From: Lachnospiraceae bacterium
Lineage (GTDB): Bacteria > Bacillota > Clostridia > Lachnospirales > Lachnospiraceae
Length of the DNA stretch: 22,099 nt
Assembly: GCA_024403585.1 (NCBI GenBank)
Contig: JAKSRN010000007.1
Location: 1-22,099 of the forward strand
Direction: 5' to 3'
The notes beneath the pieces are model-generated. The model had not been told where the DNA came from. It was given only the letters and a program-made list of their open reading frames with translations, and did no database searches. This document shows, in pieces, positions 14,479-22,042 of this stretch. The position numbers were made by a program, and so were the translations under genes. Positions within the stretch are counted from its first letter, which is position 1; each line of letters starts with the position of its first letter.

Positions 14479-14645
14479 TCTGCTTCTCCTTTGAAATTGT
14501 GAGCTCCCAGATCCGCTCTGTTTTTCTGCAGATCATTGAGGATATCAATAATGTCTGTCAGATCCCTGCTGTAGATCGCGTCTTCCACATCATCCACATC
14601 CAGGCACGGCTTGAATTTTTTCAGTTCTTCTTCATAATTCAGCAT
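14475..14645 (-). CDS. Small acidic protein of unknown function (56 residues)
   Basis: This frame starts at ATG 14645, two bases after the folC stop, and AAGGAGAA within the end of folC lies 8 bases before it. It ends TGA 14477-14475, sharing ATGA with the zinc-ribbon/TPR gene. The product begins MLNYEEELKKFKPC, is acidic (VDDVEDAIYSRDLTDIIDIL) and looks amphipathic-helical, without a signal or membrane segment. A good ribosome binding site, tight spacing and a 4-base overlap make it a real gene and suggest coupled translation with the TPR protein, perhaps as partner. I do not recognise a family. Confidence 0.75.
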   Translation of the reverse strand: MLNYEEELKKFKPCLDVDDVEDAIYSRDLTDIIDILNDLQKNRADLGAHNFKGEAE

Positions 14646-14647
14646 AC

Positions 14648-15949
14648 TTATTCTCCTTTATGCTGTTCGATCCAGGCTTTCAGCTCTCCTGCCAGGTACA
14701 GAGATCCTACACAGAACAGCATGCCGTCTCCTTTCAGAGCACAGGCTCTTTCAAATGCAGGCCCGATCTCAGCAACTGCCTCTGTCTCTGTCACTCCCTC
14801 TTTGCGGAAGATTGCAGCCAGATCTTCTGCCGGTACCTCACGATATCCGGAAATCTGAGTTGTTACCACGTGATCCGGATGGATTCCATCCACGATCTCA
14901 TGGATCATATCTGTATAGCGTTTGTCGGATACTGCAGAGAAAAGGATCGTGATCGCATTGTCTTTACGGAAATGCACAGCTGTTTTGATAAACTGTGCCA
15001 CGCCATCTTCATTATGGGCACCGTCAATGATGACACCATCCATGACGGTTTCCATTCTGCAGGACCATTTGGTTTTCATGATACCGCGCATCAGCGCATC
15101 ATCCGGAATCTTATGCTCCTCATAGAGCTTCTTCATAGTGAAGTAAGCCAGTGATGCATTCATCATCTGGTACTCTGCTACGTAAGGGATCTTCAGCTCC
15201 ACCGGATCCTGTCCCGGATAAATGAAGTTGAAAGTGATGCCTTCTCGTGTGTTCGTGATCAGATCTACCATGGACTCCTCCAGCACATAGGCCGGGCTCT
15301 CCATCTCTGCTGCCTTCGCTCCGATCACCTGAGCAGCTTCTGTATTTCTTCCATCGTATACGATCGGGACACCCTTCTTGATGATGCCGGCCTTCTCAGC
15401 GGCGATCTCCGGAATGGTCTCTCCCAGATACTCTGTATGATCACGGCTGATGGAAACAATGATGCAGGCCAGCGGATCTTCTACAACGTTGGTTGCATCC
15501 AGTCTGCCACCCAGACCGGTTTCCAGTACTACGTAATCCACTTCTTTTTCATGGAAGATCTCAAGACCCATTAAAAGCAGGATCTCAAAGTAAGTAGGAT
15601 GGCTCTCGCCCTTTTCCTCCATGACACGTCTGGAAGCTTCCATTACCTTGTCAAATGCTGCACAGAAGGTATCATCATCCACCGGTACACCAGCGATCAT
15701 GAAACGCTCATTGGTACGTACCAGATGCGGGGAGGTAAAAAGACCAACCTTGTAGCCTCCCTCTGTCAGCATGGAATTCAGGTAAGCACATACACTTCCT
15801 TTTCCGTTGGTGCCTGCAACATGGATGATCTTCAGATCATGATCCGGATTACCCATCTCTTCCAGGATCAGTCTGGTGTGCTGCAGAGAAGTTTTCTTTG
15901 TAAACTTCGGCACCTCTTCTATATATTTTACAGTTTCTTCGTAATTCAA
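14648..15949 (-). CDS. folC: Folylpolyglutamate synthase / dihydrofolate synthase
   Basis: The Mur-ligase-family enzyme adds glutamate to folates (and in many bacteria to dihydropteroate). The P-loop HVAGTNGKGS lies at residues 43-52, followed by SPHLVRTNERF, the Mg-binding region around ETGLGGRLDATNVV, SRDHTEYLG, the central KTKWSCRMETV segment and DGAHNEDG. With a TTG start at 15949 the product has 433 residues, normal for FolC, begins NYEETVKYIEE as expected, and has AGGAG 8 bases upstream. A longer frame from 15979 would overlap the upstream gene and lacks a ribosome site. It lies 13 bases after the LTA-synthase gene and 2 before the small gene. Confidence 0.95.
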   Translation of the reverse strand: MNYEETVKYIEEVPKFTKKTSLQHTRLILEEMGNPDHDLKIIHVAGTNGKGSVCAYLNSMLTEGGYKVGLFTSPHLVRTNERFMIAGVPVDDDTFCAAFDKVMEASRRVMEEKGESHPTYFEILLLMGLEIFHEKEVDYVVLETGLGGRLDATNVVEDPLACIIVSISRDHTEYLGETIPEIAAEKAGIIKKGVPIVYDGRNTEAAQVIGAKAAEMESPAYVLEESMVDLITNTREGITFNFIYPGQDPVELKIPYVAEYQMMNASLAYFTMKKLYEEHKIPDDALMRGIMKTKWSCRMETVMDGVIIDGAHNEDGVAQFIKTAVHFRKDNAITILFSAVSDKRYTDMIHEIVDGIHPDHVVTTQISGYREVPAEDLAAIFRKEGVTETEAVAEIGPAFERACALKGDGMLFCVGSLYLAGELKAWIEQHKGE

Positions 15950-15962
15950 CCCTATTTCTCCT

Positions 15963-18062
15963 CTATTCTTCCTCTTCACTTCGGTTCAGGAGACGATCCA
16001 GCAGAGAACGGTCTTCTTCCTGTATCTCCTTGTCCCCGTCTGTTTCTCCGGCTCGCACATCCAGATACTGTGTCTGTTCATCTGTCCAGATGAAACTCTC
16101 TGTTCTGCTGAGCACCTCACCGGATGAGGAATCACACTGTACCAGTGCTACTTCATCTCCTGCTTCCGGAACAACATCACTGACGATCAGTGCACCTTCA
16201 AACAGAAGGCATTTTTGCTCAGGTACTTTTCCGTTCACCTCCAGTGCACTGGCTTCTGTCAGATTATATCCTTCCAGCAGCAGCATGCCCTGTCGTGCTT
16301 TATACACACTCTTCAGAACGATCGGCAATACACCCATCTTCATGTCTGCCGGTTTGAATTCCCCTCTTCCGGCAAGAGCATAATGCTCACCATAGAGGAG
16401 ATCGTACTGGAGCAGTTCCAGATCGCTCTGATAATCCTTTGTTCCCTGACGGGTCTGATGGAAGTAGACAAGTGTTCCTTTATGCATATCCAGGCGGTTC
16501 ATCACCTCTGCCCCCATCTGATAAGCACAAAGATTTTTGTCCTCTTTTTCCAGTCCGAAATTATCCCACATGACATACTGGGTCTGGAAAAGATAATGGT
16601 TCTTCATGTCTGAGGTCTGCAGACCCATAGTAGGAAGATGATCTCCGTACATAACAAGAACAACCTTTTCCGGATAATCGGCAAGTGTGTCCGTCAGTTC
16701 TTTGATAAACTGATCCATCTCGTGGATCTGTTTGCAATAATACTCCCAGGAGTAGTTATTCTTCTCCCGGCTGTCGGCACCTGTGACCCTGATCTCCGGA
16801 TTCTCGATCACGGCTTCTGTCGGATAATCTCCATGTCCCTGTACAGATACCGTATATACATAGTCTGGCCCCTCTGTTGAATCCAGACAATTAAGGATCT
16901 CCTGTGTCAGGATATGATCCTTCACCCATCCGGTCTCTGTGGTGTCGGAGACATCTCTCATAAACTCTTCGGATGTGAAGGAATCGAAGCCCAGCATCGG
17001 ATATACCTTGTTGCGGCCATAGAAGGTAGCCTCATTATTATGGATGGCATGGGTGGAATAACCATACTCCTTCAGATCATAAGGGATACTCTCACAGGTG
17101 GTCTCCTTCAGGATCGTCTTGTAAGGATATTCTCCCGGTCCGAAATAGCGGAGACTCATGCCTGAGATACTCTCAAATTCTGTATTTGCTGTTCCTGCTC
17201 CCACAGACGGAACCCTGTAATAGCCGGATGAATACTTTTTCATCAAGGCATGGAAGTTCGGGATCGGATCTTCTGATACAGTCAGAAAATCCACGGTCCG
17301 CGGATCAAAGAATGACTCCAGCTGCAGGAACACGATATTTACATCGCTCTTTGGATCCTCTGCCTCTCCCGGATTGACCATGTTTTCCACAAATTTCTGA
17401 GAATATTTGTTTGGCTGAGAGATACCTGTATCAAACAGGGTAACTGACAGACAGTATGGAAAACCGTAATCCTGGTAAGCGAAGGCAATGTTGCCAAAGT
17501 ATGTGGAGATCACTCGTTTACTGATGGTCAGATTGGTGGATACAATAAAGAACGCCGTTGAAAGAACGATCACAAGAATATCTACCAGCCATCTTCTTTT
17601 TCCTTTGTATTTCGGTGCTTTGATGCAGAAAATGACCAGAAGCACCACTCCGATCACCACCAGGACCAGTGTAAGGATCACAAGGTGGATCGGGATATAG
17701 CCGTCAATGATCTTTTTCAGATCATCCATCAGTTTCAGATCGGGTCCTGTAAAAGGGGTAACACGGTTGGCCAGAACCACTCCGTTGATGATACCCAGGA
17801 CTCCCCAGAGACCGAAGATCAGGACTCTGGCCGCAACCCTGCGTCTGAAAAGATAGACGATGGTACTTGTTGTAAAGATCAGTAAGGCATTATACAGGAA
17901 AACAATGGGTTTTCCTGTCATAAAGTGCCAGGCTTCCACCAGGGAATGTCTGGACACTGCTTCAATCAGAAAATACAGTACAAGACTGCCAACAGCATGC
18001 AAAAGAAGAGAAAATCTGTTCATCAGATCAATCTTTCTGTCGCTGATTCGTATACGTTTCAT
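15963..18062 (-). CDS. ltaS: LTA synthase family sulfatase-fold membrane protein
   Basis: With ATG 18062 the product has 699 residues: five predicted transmembrane helices (about 16-36, 52-71, 78-98, 123-147, 159-177), then a large extracellular sulfatase-fold domain. Key residues are visible: metal-binding Glu249 (LQLESFF), nucleophile Thr291 in SVGAGTANTEFE, and YGDHLP (Asp474, His475). LtaS polymerises glycerol phosphate from phosphatidylglycerol into lipoteichoic acid. The region after about residue 500 continues beyond the catalytic domain with a beta-rich, acidic tail (IQEEDRSLLDRLLNRSEEEE). A longer frame from 18167 overlaps valS and includes the hairpin at 18090-18119, so I reject it. 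Exact polymer or substrate is uncertain; related phosphoglycerol transferases share this fold. Confidence 0.87.
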   Translation of the reverse strand: MKRIRISDRKIDLMNRFSLLLHAVGSLVLYFLIEAVSRHSLVEAWHFMTGKPIVFLYNALLIFTTSTIVYLFRRRVAARVLIFGLWGVLGIINGVVLANRVTPFTGPDLKLMDDLKKIIDGYIPIHLVILTLVLVVIGVVLLVIFCIKAPKYKGKRRWLVDILVIVLSTAFFIVSTNLTISKRVISTYFGNIAFAYQDYGFPYCLSVTLFDTGISQPNKYSQKFVENMVNPGEAEDPKSDVNIVFLQLESFFDPRTVDFLTVSEDPIPNFHALMKKYSSGYYRVPSVGAGTANTEFESISGMSLRYFGPGEYPYKTILKETTCESIPYDLKEYGYSTHAIHNNEATFYGRNKVYPMLGFDSFTSEEFMRDVSDTTETGWVKDHILTQEILNCLDSTEGPDYVYTVSVQGHGDYPTEAVIENPEIRVTGADSREKNNYSWEYYCKQIHEMDQFIKELTDTLADYPEKVVLVMYGDHLPTMGLQTSDMKNHYLFQTQYVMWDNFGLEKEDKNLCAYQMGAEVMNRLDMHKGTLVYFHQTRQGTKDYQSDLELLQYDLLYGEHYALAGRGEFKPADMKMGVLPIVLKSVYKARQGMLLLEGYNLTEASALEVNGKVPEQKCLLFEGALIVSDVVPEAGDEVALVQCDSSSGEVLSRTESFIWTDEQTQYLDVRAGETDGDKEIQEEDRSLLDRLLNRSEEEE

Positions 18063-18089
18063 AAGCTTCAGCCTTCTTTTTTCTGACAA

Positions 18090-18119
18090 ACCGGAATGCC
18101 GCCTGTGGCGGCTTCCGGT
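18090..18119 (-). terminator. Strong hairpin between valS and ltaS with weak T-run
   Basis: On the - strand ACCGGAAGCCGCC pairs with GGCGGCATTCCGGT around an ACA loop, with one bulged base. Only TTGTC follows, so it is a weak terminator at best; it may partly end valS transcripts or protect their 3' ends while letting polymerase read into ltaS. Confidence 0.5.
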
Positions 18120-18138
18120 GATTCCTGTAGATTCCTGC

Positions 18139-20787
18139 TTAGCTAAGCTGGGCGAGACGCTCCTCAACCTGAGCCATCATCTGCTGGTATTTCTCCAGCT
18201 TCTCTTTCTCCTCCTGTACTTTTGCAGCAGGAGCTTTGCTGATGAATCTCTCGTTGTTCAGCATTCCGTTGGAACGTGCGATCTCTTTTGTAAGACGTGC
18301 TTTCTCTTTGTTCAGACGCTCCAGCTCTTTCTCGATGTCTACCAGCTCTGCAAATGGGATATAGATATTTGCGCCTGCGATCATTGCAGATACAGCATCA
18401 TCAGCGATACCTGTCTTATCTGCCTGGATCATAAGCTCAGAAGCTCTTGCAAGAGAAGCGAAGAATGCGCGTCCGCTCTCAAATGCTGCACGGATGTCAG
18501 CATGATCAGAAACAAGATATACGCTTGCTTTTTTGCTCGGTGGAACGTTCAGCTGTGTACGAACGGCACGGATCTGTCCCACTGCCTCTTTCATCAGCTC
18601 AACATCTGCCTCTTCTTTAGCAAAGTTCCACTCCTCTTTGAACTCAGGCCACTCAGTAGTCATGATGGTCTCCTGCTCTGGGTTCAGAGTGCAGAAGATT
18701 TCCTCTGTTACGAATGGCATGAATGGATGCAGCATCTTCAGCGCGTTGGACAGAACGGTTTTCAGTGTCCACAGAGCTGCTGCTTTGGTTCCTTCCTCCT
18801 CGGAATAGAGACGAGGTTTTACCATCTCGATGTACCAGTCACAGAACTCTTCCCAGATAAAGTCGAATACCTTCTGAACTGCGATTCCCAGCTCGAATTT
18901 CTCCATGTTGCTGGTCATATCTCTTGCCAGTTCATTTACCTTGGAAAGGATCCATTTATCTTCCAGTGCCAGCGTGGATGGATCCATCTCTGCAGGCACT
19001 TCTGCAGCATCCCGTTTCATCATGATGAAACGGGATGCATTCCATACTTTGTTTGCAAAGTTACGGCTTGCTTCTACACGCTCCCAGTAGAAACGCATAT
19101 CGTTTCCAGGTGCGTTACCTGTCATCAGTGTGAGACGGAGAGCATCTGCACCGTATTTATCAATTACCTCAAGAGGATCGATTCCATTGCCCAGAGATTT
19201 ACTCATCTTACGTCCCTGGGAGTCACGAACCAGTCCGTGGATCAGTACATGTTTGAATGGAGATTTTCCGGTCTGCTCCATTGCGGAGAATACCATACGA
19301 ACTACCCAGAAGAAGATGATATCGTATCCTGTTACCAGAACGCTGGTTGGATAGAAGTAATCCATCTCAGGTGTTTTGTCCGGCCAGCCAAGTGTAGAGA
19401 ATGGCCACAGTGCAGAGGAGAACCAGGTATCCAGTGTATCCTCATCCTGATTCAGATGTGTTCCGCCACATTTTGGACATTTCTCCGGAGCGCCGCCCTT
19501 CTGAACGATCATCTCACCGCAATCCTGGCAGTACCATGCAGGGATTCTGTGTCCCCACCAGATCTGACGGGATACACACCAGTCACGGATATTCTCCAGC
19601 CAGTGCTGATAAGTTTTTCCAAAGCTCTCAGGAACAAAGTTCAGATCCTCTGTATCCAGAACCTCCAGAGCAGCCTGTCCCATCTCTTTCATACGAACGA
19701 ACCACTGTGGTTTGATCAGAGGCTCAACTGTTGTATGGCATCTGTCATGGGTTCCTACTGCATGGGAATGAGGAACAACTTTAACAAGCAGGCCAAGATC
19801 CTCCAGATCTTTTACCATTGCTTTTCTTGCCTCATAACGGTCCATGCCTGTGTATTTTCCACCCAGCTCATTGATGGTAGCGTCATCATTCATGATATTG
19901 ATTTCTGCCAGATCATGACGTTTTCCTACCTCAAAGTCGTTAGGGTCGTGAGCAGGTGTGATCTTAACACATCCTGTTCCGAACTCTTTATCTACATACT
20001 CATCAGCGATCACCGGAATCTGACGGCCTGTAAGAGGCAGCTCCAGCATCTTTCCAATAAGATCTTTGTATCTGTCATCATCCGGGTTAACTGCAACGGC
20101 AGTATCACCAAGAAGAGTCTCCGGACGGGTTGTTGCGATCTCAACGAATTTTCCTTCCTCGCCAACTACCGGATAGTTGATGTGCCAGAAGAATCCGTCC
20201 TGATCCTCATGCTCAACCTCAGCATCAGACAGAGAAGTCTGACATACAGGACACCAGTTGATAATACGGCTTCCTTTGTACATCCAGCCTTTCTCGTAGA
20301 GACGAACGAATACTTCCTCTACAGCTTTGGAACATCCCTCATCCATGGTGAAACGCTCTCTGTCCCAGTCAGCAGAAGCACCCAGCTTATAGAGCTGGTG
20401 GATGATACGGCTGCCGTATTCCTCTTTCCATTTCCATGCATGTTTCAGGAACTCCTCACGACCGATCTCGTGTTTGTCAATTCCCTGCTCTTTCAGCATG
20501 TTGGTAACCTTAACCTCTGTAGCGATCGCTGCATGGTCAGTTCCAGGCTGCCACAGTGCGGAATAACCCTGCATTCTCTTAAAACGGATCAGGATATCCT
20601 GCATAGTATTGTCCAGTGCGTGTCCCATGTGCAGCTGGCCTGTTACGTTTGGCGGCGGCATAACGATTGTGAAAGGTTTTTTCTCTCTGTCTACCTCCGC
20701 ATGAAAATATCCTTTATCCAGCCATTTCTGATAGAGACGATCCTCAAGGCCCTTCGGATCATAGGTCTTTGCTAATTCTTTGCTCAT
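18139..20787 (-). CDS. valS: Valyl-tRNA synthetase
   Basis: The enzyme charges tRNA-Val and edits misactivated threonine. From ATG 20787 it has 882 residues, normal for bacterial ValRS. Class I signatures are HMGH (53-56, in PPPNVTGQLHMGHA) and KMSKS (527-531); the CP1 editing domain runs from about 180 to 350 (TTRPETLLGDTAVAV, ITPAHDPNDFEVG). CPVC (179-182) and CQDC/CPKC near 420-440 may bind zinc. The anticodon domain and a C-terminal coiled-coil arm (about 815-882) follow. The start is set by AGGAGG 6 bases upstream; a longer frame from 20925 would translate the T-box terminator. It opens a leftward unit of nine genes. Confidence 0.98.
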   Translation of the reverse strand: MSKELAKTYDPKGLEDRLYQKWLDKGYFHAEVDREKKPFTIVMPPPNVTGQLHMGHALDNTMQDILIRFKRMQGYSALWQPGTDHAAIATEVKVTNMLKEQGIDKHEIGREEFLKHAWKWKEEYGSRIIHQLYKLGASADWDRERFTMDEGCSKAVEEVFVRLYEKGWMYKGSRIINWCPVCQTSLSDAEVEHEDQDGFFWHINYPVVGEEGKFVEIATTRPETLLGDTAVAVNPDDDRYKDLIGKMLELPLTGRQIPVIADEYVDKEFGTGCVKITPAHDPNDFEVGKRHDLAEINIMNDDATINELGGKYTGMDRYEARKAMVKDLEDLGLLVKVVPHSHAVGTHDRCHTTVEPLIKPQWFVRMKEMGQAALEVLDTEDLNFVPESFGKTYQHWLENIRDWCVSRQIWWGHRIPAWYCQDCGEMIVQKGGAPEKCPKCGGTHLNQDEDTLDTWFSSALWPFSTLGWPDKTPEMDYFYPTSVLVTGYDIIFFWVVRMVFSAMEQTGKSPFKHVLIHGLVRDSQGRKMSKSLGNGIDPLEVIDKYGADALRLTLMTGNAPGNDMRFYWERVEASRNFANKVWNASRFIMMKRDAAEVPAEMDPSTLALEDKWILSKVNELARDMTSNMEKFELGIAVQKVFDFIWEEFCDWYIEMVKPRLYSEEEGTKAAALWTLKTVLSNALKMLHPFMPFVTEEIFCTLNPEQETIMTTEWPEFKEEWNFAKEEADVELMKEAVGQIRAVRTQLNVPPSKKASVYLVSDHADIRAAFESGRAFFASLARASELMIQADKTGIADDAVSAMIAGANIYIPFAELVDIEKELERLNKEKARLTKEIARSNGMLNNERFISKAPAAKVQEEKEKLEKYQQMMAQVEERLAQLS

Positions 20788-20826
20788 TGTTTCCTCCTGT
20801 AAATTGTTCCATGTACCCTGTAAATA

Positions 20827-20865
20827 TAAAAAACGCCCTTTGCACACTCCTGTATGCAAAGGGCG
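20827..20865 (-). terminator. Attenuator terminator of the valS T-box
   Basis: An 11-bp perfect stem, CGCCCTTTGCA (- strand 20865-20855 pairing with 20844-20834), is followed on the - strand by six or more T. It lies just after the T-box motif and 40 bases before valS. Confidence 0.9.
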
Positions 20866-20915
20866 AATGTCTCGCGGTACCACCTTTATTCCTGACAGTA
20901 TGCTGTTGCACTTCT

Positions 20916-20945
20916 TCTGATACATTTCTATCTGATATATTTCTA
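20916..20945. repeat. 15-bp tandem duplication inside the valS T-box
   Basis: TCTGATACATTTCTA (20916-20930) is followed at once by TCTGATATATTTCTA (20931-20945), differing at one base. The pair lies within the loop of stem III, an unusual place for added sequence. Confidence 0.85.
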
Positions 20946-21010
20946 TATATAGAAGATTCTCCTGTCAGCTCTTCAGTCAATAACGGAAACCACCCGGGAA
21001 TCCCTACCCA

Positions 21011-21062
21011 CCATCGATCTTCGATTCGATTTTCGATTCAATTATTGATTCAATCTCCAATC
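21011..21062. repeat. Cluster of short GATTnAATC-type palindromes in the valS leader
   Basis: Between stem I and stem III the sequence is a run of near-identical short units (CGATT, GATTC, GATTCAAT) giving imperfect inverted repeats such as GATTGAATC. They could form small stacked hairpins in the linker. Confidence 0.6.
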
Positions 21063-21203
21063 CGATCTCTGGCTTCAGCATTCCTGCTCTAAAGCTACCT
21101 TCTGCAGTCGCTTACCGAAACTGTCTCACAGCCAAGAACAGTTCTCTCTTGCGGGGCATTGCTGCGTACTCCTCTTCGTCATAGCATTTGATATATGCTT
21201 TTC

Positions 21204-21231
21204 ATTATATCGGTATTTTCTTATTTGTCAA
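21204..21231 (-). promoter_or_regulatory. Promoter of the valS T-box unit
   Basis: Perfect TTGACA (21231-21226) and TATAAT (21209-21204) on the - strand, 16 bases apart. Transcription would start near 21197, at the beginning of stem I. Confidence 0.75.
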
Positions 21232-21327
21232 TTCTTGTTCAGTGGGTTTCTTTTTCTATGTGGCGGCTCTTTTGATGGATCTTCTTTCATTCGTGGTCAA
21301 CTTTGACCTTTGGCACCCTCATCGCGC

Positions 21328-21358
21328 AAAAAAACCTCCATGCTTTCACATGGAGGTT
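21328..21358 (-). terminator. Second terminator behind the cobalamin riboswitch
   Basis: AACCTCCATG (21333-21342) pairs perfectly with CATGGAGGTT (21349-21358); on the - strand a run of seven T follows. It separates the riboswitch transcript from the valS promoter. Confidence 0.9.
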
Positions 21359-21409
21359 AATCATTCTGTTCTGGGGGAAAGGCTTCGTGTCCTGACTGAT
21401 ATCAAGCGG

Positions 21410-21446
21410 AAAAAATACTACCATTCGATTGCGGAGGAAAATGGTA
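21410..21446 (-). terminator. First terminator-like hairpin behind the cobalamin riboswitch
   Basis: TACCATT and AATGGTA (21446-21440 with 21425-21419 on the - strand) close a 14-base loop, and GTATTTTTT follows. The stem is AT-rich, so it is weaker than the second terminator. Confidence 0.55.
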
Positions 21447-21604
21447 ATATATAAATATAGCCCGGACATCGAAGTATCTCACCCTGCCGTTTAAACGCAG
21501 TATAAATTCCGTTTCACAGGTTCCCGGCTGAGTGAATACTCGTACAGGCATTCTATATCATATGATGTAGATGGAAAACTTTACTCGGAAGTTTCAACCC
21601 TAAC

Positions 21605-21790
21605 TGAATAAGCAGGTTTCCTGGCTCTCAGATCATCGCTCTGCACTCCTTCTCATATGCGCGGAACATACAATGGAATAATGTGCTTCACTCCCTGATT
21701 ACAGTGACCGGATCGCTCAGGTCTCTCACCTGATTCCCTTTTCACCAGATAAGCTTTGCTCTCGGATGCACTTACGCAGCTGATATAGAA
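21605..21790 (-). promoter_or_regulatory. Cobalamin (vitamin B12) riboswitch without an evident downstream gene
   Basis: On the - strand the conserved core is complete: CTGGTGAAAAGGGAATCAGG, then GGTGAGAGACC, GATCCGGTCACTGTAA (core 21738-21699), GGGAGTGAAGCAC, and the B12 box GAGCCAGGAAACCTGC (21629-21612). Cobalamin riboswitches bind adenosyl- or aquo-cobalamin and usually turn off B12 transport or synthesis genes. Its own promoter lies directly upstream. The next 250 bases contain a large hairpin (AGTAT/ATACT, TCAC/GTGA and GCC/GGC stacked, 21472-21541) and two terminators, but no gene with a usable start; the next gene, valS, has an independent promoter. Confidence 0.9.
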
Positions 21791-21806
21791 TTTATACAAC
21801 ACAGTA

Positions 21807-21835
21807 AGAATAGCACAGGCTTGCCCATCTGTCAA
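21807..21835 (-). promoter_or_regulatory. Promoter of the cobalamin riboswitch transcript
   Basis: TTGACA (21835-21830) and TATTCT (21812-21807) on the - strand are exactly 17 bases apart, so transcription would begin about 10 bases before the riboswitch. Confidence 0.7.
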
Positions 21836-21932
21836 TGACAGTGCCTCTGTTTTTTTTGTATTTTTCAACAATATTTAGTCGTTTTGGTATTCCAATTACT
21901 TATATTTCCGTTTTTTCGTCCATTTTTGCATC

Positions 21933-21987
21933 AAAAAGGGGATTCCAGAAACACCCTCGTTTAAAGTATTTCGGAAATCCCCTTTTG
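21933..21987 (-). terminator. Terminator of the gene at the right edge
   Basis: AAAAGGGGATT pairs with AATCCCCTTTT (21976-21986 with 21934-21944) with additional TTTCC/GGAA-type pairs inside; T5 follows on the - strand. It lies 56 bases after the stop codon of the right-edge gene. Confidence 0.8.
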
Positions 21988-22042
21988 TCAGTTAGCAAAT
22001 CGGACATTCACATTCCGCTCTGCTTCATGTTCATGATGATTG

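Larger units (their letters stand above)
20827..21197 (-). promoter_or_regulatory. Long T-box leader (tRNA-Val responsive) of valS
   Basis: On the - strand GGTGGTACCGCGAG (20884-20871) is the canonical T-box, followed by the terminator. Stem III is CTGACAG (about 20966-20972) with CTGTCAG (20890-20897). Stem I begins near 21180 with AGTA as loop-E strand (21166-21169) opposite GAAGGTA (21102-21096); GTA (21098-21096) is a valine codon, though the register is one base off from the proS leader. The leader is about 370 nt, against about 216 nt for proS; the excess holds two blocks of short repeats. Uncharged tRNA-Val should raise valS expression and perhaps that of downstream genes. Confidence 0.92.

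Noticed and set aside
17860..20775. Very long (971-codon) open frame on the + strand, antisense to valS and ltaS
   Set aside because: The - strand encodes an unmistakable ValRS with HMGH and KMSKS. The + frame is Cys/His/Leu-rich without any recognisable domain, spans two genes and has no ribosome site; it is a codon-bias shadow.
20788..20925. N-terminal extension of valS
   Set aside because: These codons would lie in the T-box motif and its terminator; AGGAGG directly before ATG 20787 and the normal family start MSKELAKTYDPK settle the start.
21188..21454. 88-codon + strand frame ending RLRVLTDIKRKKYYHSIAEE
   Set aside because: The last part looks somewhat protein-like, but the frame crosses the valS promoter and a strong terminator hairpin, and ATG 21350 lies in the hairpin without a usable ribosome site. 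A gene remnant cannot be excluded.
21287..21469. 60-codon - strand frame downstream of the cobalamin riboswitch
   Set aside because: It would be the only candidate riboswitch target, but it has at best a weak GGTGAG, passes through both terminators, and has no recognisable features.
21653..21871. 72-codon - strand frame over the riboswitch
   Set aside because: It starts upstream of the riboswitch promoter and overlaps the conserved RNA core.
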